Of a DNA stretch of 64,000 nt, positions 10,256 through 20,690 are shown piece after piece. The notes below the pieces were generated by a model. It was not told where the DNA came from. It saw only the letters and a list, made by a program, of their open reading frames with translations, and made no database searches. A program made the position numbers and the translations under genes. Position 1 is the first letter of the stretch. Each line of letters starts with the position of its first letter. The stretch is from contig NC_079202.1 in assembly GCF_026745355.1 (NCBI RefSeq), positions 10,279,487-10,343,486 on the forward strand. Direction: 5' to 3'. Source of the DNA: Beta vulgaris subsp. vulgaris (taxonomy: Eukaryota; Streptophyta; Magnoliopsida; Caryophyllales; Amaranthaceae).

Positions 10256-13097
10256 ATTGATGAACTTCACAGACTTGAGGAATCATACTGGTGATAAGAA
10301 TACAAAGTAATTTCACCATAAGGCATCTCAAAGACATAGAAGAAATCATATTCGAGGTTTGACTGATGAGGCAGGGGCTTGGGTGATTTCAAATGATGGA
10401 ATGACTAGTGTGGTTTCAAAGTATTTCAAGAGTCTTTTTGAATCCAGCAATACACAAGATATCGAGGAAGCTTTGGAGGATATTAACCATGTTGTTTCGT
10501 CTGATATGAACTTGATGTGGAACAAGGAACCCACTGGAGAAGAAGTAAGAAATGATCTGTTTCAAATGCACCCTAACAAAGCGTCTGGAACTGATGGTAT
10601 GCATGCATTTTCTTTCAGAAATTTTGGAACATTGTGGGTGGGGATAGTGTGGCATATGTGCAAAGTTAGTGGAAGGGAGATGTAAATTTGGATGAGATTA
10701 ATAAAACTTTTATAGTTTTGATCCCCAAAGTTTATGACCCAAAAAGTATGGGTGGGTTCCGTCCCATTAGCCTTTGTAATGTGTTGTATAAGATAATTTC
10801 TAAAGTGATGGCGAATAAATTGAAACTATATATATCTTGGTTCGATTATTTCTCCAAACCAAAGTGCTTTGTGCCAAAATGGCTGATTACAGATAATGTT
10901 TTAGTGGCTTTCGAGATTTTTCATGCAATGAAAAGAGGAGTAAAAGGCAAAGATAGTTAAGTGGCTCTGACTCGATATGAGTAAGGCCTATGATAAAGTT
11001 GAATGGAGTTTTCTGGAGCGTGTTATGTATAAAATGGGGTTATGTAGTTCTTGGGTGGCTCGTATCCTGCACTGTATTACAAGTGTCTTTTTCTTTCAAG
11101 CTCAATGGCTCTATCGCGGGCTCTATAACACCTTCACGAGGGCTACGTCAAGGTGACCCAATTTCTCCATATTTATTTCTAATTTGTGCTGATGCTTTTT
11201 CTCTGTTACTGTCGAAAGTGGCTCGTGAAAATTTGATCCACGGGGTGAAAATTTGCAAGGATGCGCCAAGGATATCACATCTTTTCTTCGTGGATGATAG
11301 TATTTTATTTGCCAAAGCTAGTCTGCAGGAATGCTCTAAACTCGCTGATATTATCTGTACATATGAGAGAGCTTCTAGTCAAAAAGTTAATCTAAGCAAG
11401 ACGGAGGTGGCTTTTAGTAATTGTGTTTCACAAGTTAGAAGAGGAGATATTGTTGCTACACTTGGTGTCAAAGAAGTAGAGAGACATGAAAAATATTTGG
11501 GTCTTTCGACTATTATTGGAAAATGAAAAAAATGTCATTTTGCATGTTTGAAAGAGAGGATATGGAAAAAGCTGCAGGGATGGAAATAGAAGTTGTTATC
11601 TAGACCGAGGAAGAAAATTCTTATTAAAGTTGTGGCACAAGCTATTCGTACTTATATGATGTCCATTTTTTCGCATTCGTGATGGGCTTATTGATGAGAT
11701 TCATGGATTGATGGCAAGATTTTGGTGGGGTGCTACGAAAATTACACTGGCATAGTTGGGAGTCTTTATGTCTTTTAAAGTCGATGCGAAGCATGGGGTT
11801 TAGGGATCTAAAGGTTTTTAATCAAGCTCTATTAGCAAAGCAAGCATGGACATTATGCACTAATGAGAGCTTAAATTTTACACTATCTTCTCAAAGCCTG
11901 TTATTTCAAAAAATATAACTTTCTTGAAGCCCGCTCGGGGCTATGATCCGAGTTATACTTGGAGGAGTATTTGGGGAGCAAAATCATTATTGTTGGAGGG
12001 ATTGAAGTTGTGGGTGGGAAAAGGCTTAAATATTAATGTATTGTCTGATTCTTGGTTGCCGGGGGAGGGTGCGTATATTTTTCCAACTCGAAGAAGAGAT
12101 AGCAACTTGGAGATGCGTGTTTCGGAGCTTATTAATTATGAGCAAGGGTGTTGGGATGTTGCTGCTGTTGAGGCTACGTTTGAGGGGGAAGACATGGCTT
12201 TGGTGTGGGATATTCCATTATCTTCACCTTGGTCGTGTGATAGCTTGTATTGGTGGCCTTGTATCAACGGTGTGTACTTTGTAAAAACATTAACATATTG
12301 GCTTGGGAGATTCAGGATAGTCAGAGCATGGGAGTTGTAGCTTAGTGGGAGAGATAATAACTTGTGGAAGGAAGTGTGGGGGTGTTCAAGGACCTCCCAA
12401 AGTGAAACACTTTATATGGCGGGCTTGTAAGGGGAGTTTGGCTGTGAAGAAGAGGTTATATCATAGACATATTACGGAAGGCATGAATTGCACAATTTGT
12501 CACAATGAGCAGGAAAGTATATTGCACTCATTCTTTGAGTGAACTTATGCGAAGGACATCTTGACAAATATCAAGTTTAGGGAGCTTTTGGTGGCTGCTC
12601 CTTCTACGTCTTTTCAGGAGTGCTTTGAATGGGTTGTGCCCAAGCTTGATAAAGAGGCTCTGAGTGCCATCCTTGCTTTGGCATGGGCTACATGGCATTG
12701 CCGTAACATAGTCTTATTTGAAAAAAATGCTCTGGGTGTTGTGCGTATGGCTATGGGTTGGTGAAGTTGGTTCATGACTATTGTCAGTATGCCACAAAAG
12801 TTCTCATTTTTAGTTCAAATAATCTGATTTGTTCTCCATCATCATGGAGCCCTCCTTCACAAGGCAGTGTGAAAATTAATTTTGATGCACATCTTTATGC
12901 GGGCGGTGGCGTGTGATGTGGAGTGGTGATTTGCGATTGGAAGGGAAGTGTGCTGGTTGTTGGGACGAGAAGGTGGAATGGCAGGTGCTCGGTGGAGATG
13001 GCAGAGGCTCGTGCTGCTCTTTACGGGCTTCAGGTGGCTGTCAGGTTAAGCTTCTAGAGTGTGGTGCTGGAAGGGGATGCCCTTAACGTGTGTAATG
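10256..13097 (+). pseudogene. LINE ORF2 fragment: reverse transcriptase, zinc finger and start of RNase H
   Basis: In order: HHKASQRHRRNHIRGL (about 10313-10362), NKASGTDG in the RT finger, GGFRPISLCNVLYKIISKVM (about 10750-10810), MSKAYDKVEWSFLERVMYKM in another frame, GLRQGDPISPYLFL (about 11140), active site FFVDDSILF (about 11285; FVDD replaces the usual FADD), the zf-RVT part (PPKVKHFIWRACKGSL, then CTICHNEQESILHSFFE; about 12390-12540), then RNase H starting VKINFDAHLYAGGG (about 12860) and breaking off at GDALNVCN. At least six frame changes or stops make it non-functional. The right edge is the hAT target duplication at 13090-13097. Confidence 0.9.
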
Positions 13098-14928
13098 TAG
13101 AGATGGCCTGTAACACCCCCAAAAATTCACTCCGAATTTTTCGCGTTTATTTCGTAGTGTTAATTAGCTCCATTAGCGTTTTACTGTTTTAATCAATAAA
13201 ATTTTCATCCTGATTTGAAAATTCATAAAAACTATATTTTTATTTCATTAACATGTTGGATTTATTTTTCTATTGTTTAAATAATTTTTGTGAAATTTGT
13301 TCAATATTCGGATTTTATTTGAATTTAAAATCGGATTTGGAGAAAAATTAGGAAATCGGTAAAAATAATTTCAATTAATTAATTTATAAATTTTAAAACT
13401 CATTTCAAATTTATTAAAATCAGTTTGTCATAATGTTAACTTATTTTTGGATTTTCTAAGGCATTGATAAGCTTATTTGATTATTTGACTAACTTTAAGG
13501 TTTTAATCTTTAAAAATATTAAACTTGGTCCAAAAGTCTTGAAATTTTTATGGGAAGTAAATTCTGATGTTGGAGGAAGCTTCCAAACATTTTCACCCCT
13601 TTGCCAACCCAATTACTCCCTCCTCCAACTATCTTGACTTCTTGACATTTTTTTTCTTATATATGTAAAGTTTTGGAACAAAAAAAATTTTCCCAAGATC
13701 TTTTCATCATAAAACTGAAGATGTTGGAACACAAAGGTGAAACTCAAGAAAGGGGGGGGGGGGGGGGGTTGAACTGAGTGACGAAATCTAATCGATTTTC
13801 GCAAAATCTCTGTTATGGCACTGTGCCAGGCTGCGCGAAATACTCGTAATTCTCTTATTTGAGTTTTTGCGAAAACTAAAAGTATATGAAATTGATACGC
13901 AAACACAAGATATAACGTGGTTCAATCTCACCTCTGAGATCTACGTCCACACGAACCAAAACTCTTTTATTTCTTTGAATCCTAAAATATCAACTTCTTG
14001 ATACAATAAGACTCCCCCACTACTAACCTTAGTAGTGCTCCCTAACACTTAACTCTAAGTGTTGTCACTCTCTATAACAATGAAATTACAGAAAGAAAAG
14101 ATCCTCAAACGTGTGCTTCCTATTCAAGCAATTTAGAGGACAATTACAATCGTAGAATATATAGTTACTTAATCTAGCTCGAATAGTGCTATACTCTATG
14201 TCTTAGAAAACTAATTTCAGCTCTTAATATCTCCGATTTTTTCTCTCTGAAAACTTGAGTTGTGAGAATGAGTTATAATCCCTTTTATAGCTTATGGGGT
14301 GTACGAAAATCCTTCTTTTAGTAATGATTATCTTTCACTCCTAAGATTAAGGGATAAAACCTTTTCTTTTTAGAAAACAAACTTTATCCTTTTCATATTT
14401 ATCCTTATTTCTAAAAAGATAAGTTTTCTTTAAATCAATGTTTATCCATAATCTTGATAACCAATTTTATTTCCTTTTTATCTCATATTCCTCATTTATT
14501 TCGAAATCCTTTTTATCAAAATAGTTTATGAAAATCTTATTTTTATAAAGCTATTTTATCTCGATTTTTATTAAATTCGTTTTTTTAAAAACACTTTAAA
14601 TTCGGTTTTTTATAAAATCTTTTTATAAATCAAATTTTCCAAAACTTTATCAAAACTACTTTCTAAATTCTAAATTACAATTTTCTTTCAAGATAGACAT
14701 ATAAAGTTAAAATGATTATTTATTCCCTTAACTCTAAGAAAATAATAATCATCCTAATTTCATATTTCTATACTTGGCACACAATATACCATATAATTCT
14801 AACATATTACATTTTGCATATAGTAACTAAACTTGAAACACAATCTTGATTATTCATTTCTTCAAAGTCTTCAATCTTTCATGAACTTCCAATCTTGATA
14901 GCTTTCTTAGATCATTGTTACATACATA

Positions 14929-15236
14929 CTCTCTCTGTTTCCTAAAGATCTTCTCTCTTTCCGTTTAAGTGCGTTTCCATTCCCTCTTTTACTTTATTCC
15001 TTATTTGAATTTGTTTTTCCCTTTTTACCCTCTCATGTCCCTATCATATGATCCACCATCACATTACTAATTCAATTTTACTCCCTTTCTCTCTCGTACT
15101 TTAACCCCTTTTTATTTGTTTATTTATCCTAACCCCTTTCTCTCTCATCCTTTACCCACCCCACACCACACACAATGGATCCTCCTTGGTATCTATAGGA
15201 ACAGTAACAAGGAAGATCTTTAGGAAACGGAGGTAG
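14929..15236. mobile_element. Stowaway MITE, copy A
   Basis: The ends CTCTCTCTGTTTCC and GGAAACGGAGGTAG are inverted and flanked by TA (14927-14928 and 15237-15238). The interior matches the two copies at 16180 and 16559. There is no coding. TA duplication and CTCCCTCCGTTTC-type ends are the Stowaway (Tc1/mariner) signature. Confidence 0.85.
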
Positions 15237-16179
15237 TACATGTTATAGCACAAAGTGTTTATCATCATCAAAATAACATTGACTTAGAGTCACAGCAGAA
15301 GAGTAAGTTTCTCTCATACTTTCTATGTCATTTCCGTGCTTCATAAAAATTTTGAGTAATTTTTGAGCTTTAGAAAATTATTTATAGCATTTTCAAGTTG
15401 TTTTTAATTAAATTCCTAATTTCTTCTATTAATTTCTACTTCAAATTCTAACACCTATTTCTTCCTTGAATATTTTTAAAAGGTGATACTTTTGATTTAG
15501 AGCTTGTGGAAGAGGAAGGATCTTAGCTCGTGTTCTCTTATTATCTCCATTCTATTTTCCACTAAAATTTAGGTAACAAGCTTTAATCCTAGTTTTGTTT
15601 GGATTAATAAGTTAATTATATTTATTTAATATACATATAATAGTAGAAATAGTTATAATAATATTTGATATGGAATATGTGAATATACGTGAATTATATA
15701 TAAATTTTTAGATTTATGTGAATTTAATTGTTAATTATGATTTTCGATTTACATATGTGTATTTAAGTGTATAATATATATTTACTGATTTTATATGTAT
15801 AAATCTTGATAAAATGATATATTTAGTATTTTTATGAACTCATACATGTTAGTAACTTGTTGGTGTGATTTAATTTGAATTTTAGAAACTTATTTTGTTA
15901 ATTGTGCAATTATATCCGATAGTATTTTAGTGTTTTAGAATGCGAAAATTTATTTTTATACTCACAAAAATTATTTAAGATATTTCATTTTATATTTAAA
16001 TCCTTATTTTATGGTCATGATTAACCTACTTTAATTATTGTATGAATTTGTCAAATTATTATTATTATTTTTATTAGTAAAGTGTTTAATTCAAAAATCT
16101 ATTAATTTAAAATTTATCTTTTTGAAACAAAATCAACTTGTTAAAAGTTTATTAATATTAAGGTATTTCATGACTAATA

Positions 16180-16497
16180 CTCCCTCCGTTTCCTAAAGAT
16201 CTTCCCACTTACTGTTCGTACAGATACCAAGGAAAATCAAGTTGTGTGGGGCATGATGTGAGTAAAGTAGGAGAGAGAAAGGGGTTAAGATAAATAAACA
16301 AATAAAAAGGGGTTAAAGTAGAAGATAGAAAAGGAGTAAAATTGAATTAATAATGTAATGGTGGACCATATGATAGTGACATGAGAGGGTAAATAGGGAA
16401 ATTTGTTTTGCCAAATAAGGAATAAAGCAAAAGAGGGAAGATCTTTTGGAAACACCCTTAAACGGAAAGAGGGAAGATCTTTAGGAAACGGAGGGAT
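16180..16497. mobile_element. Stowaway MITE, copy B
   Basis: Starts CTCCCTCCGTTTCC after TA and ends GGAAACGGAGGGA before TA. The interior is the reverse complement of copy C, so B and C face each other. Confidence 0.9.
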
Positions 16498-16558
16498 TAT
16501 CACTAATATTAATTTTGGATTATTATTAATTTATTTTAGTAATTTAAATTCGAAATTA

Positions 16559-16876
16559 CTCCCTCCGTTTTCTAAAGATCTTCCCTCTTTCCGTTTAAGG
16601 GTGTTTCCAAAAGATCTTCCCTCTTTTGCTTTATTCCTTATTTGGCAAAACAAATTTCCCTATTTACCCTCTCATGTCACTATCATATGGTCCACCATTA
16701 CATTATTAATTCAATTTTACTCCCTTTCTCTCTCCTACTTTAACCCCCTTTTTATTTGTTTATTTATCTTAACCCCTTCTCTCTCCTACTTTACTCACAC
16801 CATGCCCCACACAACTTGATTTTCCTTGGTATCTGTAGGAACAGTAAGTGAGAAGATCTTTAGGAAACGGAGGGAG
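16559..16876. mobile_element. Stowaway MITE, copy C
   Basis: CTCCCTCCGTTTTC to GGAAACGGAGGGAG with flanking TA. Nearly identical to copy B in inverted orientation: peptides read from both arms on opposite strands are almost the same (for example FALFLIWQNKFPYL), showing how similar the arms are. Confidence 0.9.
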
Positions 16877-17138
16877 TATTGTTTAACGAAAACCTAATTA
16901 CCGAAACTAGTTATGTATTTTCAGAATAATTACAACTTTTAACTAAATTTTGATTTTTTTTCTAGTATTATTTAATTTATTAAGTTTGTTTTACTAAACA
17001 GAATTTAATCAAACTTGTTGTTTCAGATTTAATTATTATTACGTGTAATTTAAGAATTTTTAAATAAATTACAATGAGTTTAATTATGACTTTTGTATCC
17101 CTTTTACAAATGATATTTTCAAATCAAATATTGTTTAA

Positions 17139-17458
17139 GTTGATATCAAGTTGAATTGGGTGATTCCAACAACTTTTATGTTAATTTGACAAGTTTGTGT
17201 ATTTTGGATGAAATTATTGATTAAGTTGATATTAAGTTGGATTGGGTGATTCCATCAACTTTTATGTCAATTTGACAAGTTGTGTATTTTTGGTTTAAAA
17301 TATTGTTTGTGTTGATATTAAGTTGAATTGGGTGATTCCATCAACTTGTATGTCAATTTGACAAGTGTATGTATTTTGGATTAAAATATTATTTGAGTTG
17401 ATATTAAGTTGAATTGAGTGATTGCATCAACTTTTATGTCAATTTGACAAGATTTTGT
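17139..17458. repeat. Tandem repeat, 86-bp unit, about 3.7 copies
   Basis: Units start GTTGATAT(C/T)AAGTTG at 17139, 17225, 17311 and 17397, each with GGTGATTCCA(A/T)CAACTT and AATTTGACAAG. It lies within the large LTR. Confidence 0.9.
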
Positions 17459-17589
17459 GATAATTATAAAACTTCATAATTATACTAAATAAAATGATTT
17501 GAGATTGGTCTAAATATGATTTTGTTAACAATCTCATGCTTTCTACTACTTTAATTATGTTATGATCTTAATGTTGAATTAGTTTTACC

Positions 17590-18140
17590 TTGTACTGTGA
17601 TGGGTACAAAGTGTTGTTGAGATGATTTTTACTTTGTAATGTGTTGGGTACAAAGTATTGTATTGAGATAATTTTAGCTTTGCACTGAGCTAGGTGCAAA
17701 AAGAGATGGTTTGACATGACGTTTACTATTGTACTGAGCTGGGTACATAGAGATATTTTTGAAATGATATTTTATTTAGTCATTACCTTTGTACTGAGCT
17801 GGGTACATTGGTTTGTTTTGTTAAGGAAGAGAAATCCTATGGGGCTGAGCTGGGTCCCTTGGTATCAAGTGTCACTCTTGTGCTGAGCTGGGTACATAGA
17901 GTTAACCTACGTGCTGAGCTGGGTACGTAAGTCTGCTTTGATATGAATCGTCGTCGTCCAGTGTTAGGTTGTACTGAGCTGGGTATGACGCACTGAGCTG
18001 GGTGCGCTGAAACTAGCACTGGGAGTTATGGCCATTTCTTATACATAGGATATCGTATGCTGAGCTGGGTGTGAGTGTCCTAATACTTCTATCATGTAGG
18101 ATTTGTGGGTTGTTGTATGCTGAGTTGAGTGTACATCTAT
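17590..18140. repeat. Degenerate array of the CTGAGCTGGGTAC motif
   Basis: A core TGCTGAGCTGGGTAC or TACTGAGCTGGGTAC recurs more than ten times at uneven spacing (about 20-60 bases), with older variants (TACTGTGATGGGTAC, AATGTGTTGGGTAC) at the left edge. Within the large LTR. No long ORF. Confidence 0.85.
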
Positions 18141-19278
18141 CCACTTGCGTTCAGTTCTCCCCTCGATGCTGATTGTTGTGATGTTGTGTTGAATGATTAT
18201 TTGGCGGGAGATATTTGAATTTGGAAATTGAGTCTATTTTGAGCACATTATTATTTTTAAGAAAAATTATGATTATTGGCGATGTTTTGGATGTTTATGA
18301 TACTTTGTGGGTACTATAATCAATAGTTGATTACCGTAATTAGCTTATTTGATCTTGTTTAATCTGGGAGAACTGCTAGTTGCTCCCCACTGATTGTGGA
18401 CCCCTATATATATATTTTGCAGGTGAAGAAAGCTAATGAATTCGGGTGGTTAACGGGCTAGAGTGAGAGATAGGAATTATGATATTTTGTTATCATGCTC
18501 TTTATGACATTCAGAATTTCGTCATTTTGATAACATGGGTTGTAAGAGGTTTATAACCTCACTTTGGATGATATTTGGAGAACTAACCTTTAGTTATGAT
18601 AATTAGACAACCTTTTATTATGGTTAGAAAGTATTACTCCGATAGACAGTATTTTCGCCACTGCCTAATGATCATTAAATTAAGCATATTTTAGAAATTA
18701 ACATTTAAAATATCGGAGATGTTGTATGGCCAATGGTGTGGGCTGGGCATGCCAGTCCGTGAGCCCTAGAGGGTCGGGCTGAGATTTCACGGCCGAGGAG
18801 CAGAGCGTGAAATTTACTGTTTGGGCGGGCTGGTCCACGAGCTGAAAAATCTTGACCCATACCGGTCTATTACCGGTTTTCACGGTTCAGAGAGCGGTTA
18901 TGGCGGTTTGTGGGTCTAGCAGACTGGACCGGACTAATGGTCAGACATAAGAAATTTTTTATATTTTTTTCAAAATTATTGAAAGTATTTATTATTGTTA
19001 CATAAAACCTTTAAAATTAATTCAAAAAAATATATTTAATTCTTAATATAAATAATTTCATTATTTTTGAATTTGATTGAATTATAATATACTAGTATGC
19101 AATTTGATCAATATATATATACAATTTTATAAAAATATATATAATTTGGTTGAATAATTACTTGGGCTTGGTTGATTTGGTTAATGGGCCGACCTTGACC
19201 GATTTCGTGGACCGGATTGGGCGGTTTTAGTGGCGTGCTTTTGTGAGTTGGGCTCAAAAAATTCGGCCCACAATCCAC

Positions 19279-20373
19279 CACTAGTTGAAAAAAGCCCATC
19301 TGAAGTGGTCAAAATTGGGTTTATTGATGCGGTTTTGGTCCGCATCAGCTATGAGAAATATTCTGATCCGGTGCAAAATCGCATCAAATTCGTTAAATAC
19401 TGATGCGGTTTTGAAAGGACCGCATCAGAAAGTATGGGAAGGGTTTTTTTTTAAAAAAATAGTGACAATCAACAACTGCAACGACGTATCAACAGCAACA
19501 ATCATGGGTGAACAACCAAAACCATAACTAAATAATTTTTACGAAATTAATCAATAAAAAGGGCGAATTTACAGCAATTAAACATTAACAAAATAAATTA
19601 AAATTCGAAAAAAAAACAGATCTGCAAACTAAGTTAAAGAAAAATATTTATACAGACAAAAAATAAATTAGATTATACAAATTCAAAACGAATTTCATTA
19701 CACTATATACGAATTACAAAGAGGAACAAACGAAATAAAAAATCGATAAATCGATGGCGTTTCGTGATAAAAAATCGAAAAAAATCGAAATGAAAATATG
19801 TGGTGAAGATGATGTCTTCGATTCGACGATGAATTCAACGTTCGTACGTAGTTTATCCTTTCGACGATGGATTCGATGATGAACGACGATGAATTCGACG
19901 AGAAGGTGATGAAGTTGGTGCATTGTTGCGGTGTTCGTTGAGGGTGACGTGGGTTTGAGAGGGAGGAGGGAAGAGAAGATCTGAAGAGGAGAGAGAGAGG
20001 AGGGATTAGGGTTGAGTGTTGAGGGAGGAGAGTGAGAAGAGGGCGCCTTTGGTTTGAGAGGGAGGAGGGATCAGGGTTGAGTGAGGAGAGAGAGAAGGCG
20101 CATAAGGGAAATGGGTTGGGGTTATAAGGGAAAGAAATGGGCCACGAGCTTCCGATTTTTCTTTAAGGAAAATAAGAAAATCTGATGCGGTCCCAGGAAT
20201 CGCATCGGATTTCAATAAAATTGCATCAGTTTTTTAATCTGATGTAGTCTACATGAGAACCACATCAGATTTTTCTCTCAACTTTCCTTTCCATTTTTTA
20301 TTTGATTTTCTGATGCAGTTTTGTAAAAACCGCATCTGTTACTAAGTGACAGATAAGGTTTTTTCCACTAGTG
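19279..20373. mobile_element. Non-autonomous CACTA (En/Spm) element
   Basis: The ends CACTAGTTGAAAAAAGCC and, on the opposite strand, CACTAGTGGAAAAAACC are inverted and flanked by the 3-bp duplication CAC (19276-19278 and 20374-20376). Near both ends the words TGATGCGG and CCGCATCA occur as facing pairs (19326-19347, 19400-19428, 20182-20212, 20310-20338), as expected for subterminal transposase-binding repeats. The interior is AT-rich on the left and purine-rich at 19940-20100, with no transposase. It sits inside the hAT-type element. Confidence 0.9.
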
Positions 20374-20503
20374 CACCCACCAATTTCACGGTTCTAGAAA
20401 GGTTGGACTAGGCTTTTCGCGAGCTCCACCCACACGGCCCACAAGATGGGCTGGATTGGATGGGCTAGATGGTCCCGCACGATTGGCCATGTCTAGTGTA
20501 ATG

Positions 20504-20690
20504 CCATTAGCAAAGATAATGTAGGGGTTGCCCCTATTTTCCTTTTGTTTAATTAAATTAAGTGTCTAAAAAAAACTATTTTGATGTGATCTCTTGTAAT
20601 CACATTAGGAGGTCGGGTAATTGTGTTGCCGACTTAGTTGCCCGTCGTGAGGTTGCTATTAATGGTAAAGGGGTAAAGTGGTGATTAGGC
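20504..20690 (+). pseudogene. LINE ORF2 fragment: end of RNase H
   Basis: Resumes exactly after the hAT duplication: AISKDNVGVAPIF, then in another frame FDVISCNHIRRSGNCVADLV and ARRE, the usual C-terminus of plant LINE RNase H. It ends near 20690 without a poly(A) tail. Confidence 0.8.

Larger units (their letters stand above)
13109..18726. mobile_element. Large solo LTR (TGTAACACCCCC... type), 5-bp TSD
   Basis: Begins TGTAACACCCCC and ends GATGTTGTA, a slightly changed mirror of the start (TGTTACA expected), with TGGCC directly repeated at 13104-13108 and 18727-18731. No primer site, polypurine tract or pol was found inside, so I read it as one LTR left after recombination, enlarged by nested MITEs and tandem repeats. 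Such termini are common in large-LTR gypsy elements, but the lineage is open. A nested insertion may also lie at about 13720-14830, which starts TGTTGGAACAC and holds an ACGTGGTTC...TACGTCCAC block; its ends could not be proven. Confidence 0.75.
13098..20495. mobile_element. Non-autonomous hAT-type element with 8-bp TSD, itself the host of two insertions
   Basis: The 8-bp direct repeat GTGTAATG flanks it (13090-13097 and 20496-20503). The terminal inverted repeats start TAGAGATGGCCAAT on the left and, on the opposite strand, TAGACATGGCCAAT on the right, continuing as (G/C)GTG(T/C)GGG. The left repeat is interrupted after 11 bases by the LTR at 13109-18726. Own sequence remains at 13098-13108, 18727-19278 and 20374-20495: GC-rich, with GGGCTGG-type words and no transposase. 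The 8-bp TSD and TAGnnATG-like ends fit hAT. Confidence 0.85.
8135..20690 (+). mobile_element. L1-type LINE, 5'-truncated, split by two nested insertions
   Basis: Three blocks read as one LINE ORF2: 8135-8509 (end of endonuclease and linker), 10256-13097 (RT, zf-RVT, start of RNase H) and 20504-20690 (end of RNase H). The middle and last blocks join cleanly once the insert flanked by GTGTAATG is removed, giving a continuous reading through GDALNVCN into AISKDN. The endonuclease active site is absent and no poly(A) tail was seen. Stops and frameshifts show an old copy. Confidence 0.85.

Noticed and set aside
10350..10370. CTGATGAG as a hammerhead ribozyme core
   Set aside because: The word is part of the LINE reverse transcriptase frame, and no helix partners or GAAA core follow.
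13720..14830. A nested copia LTR (TGTTGGAACAC...) in the large LTR
   Set aside because: Possible, but the right end is uncertain and no matching 5-bp duplication was found, so it is only mentioned in the host entry.
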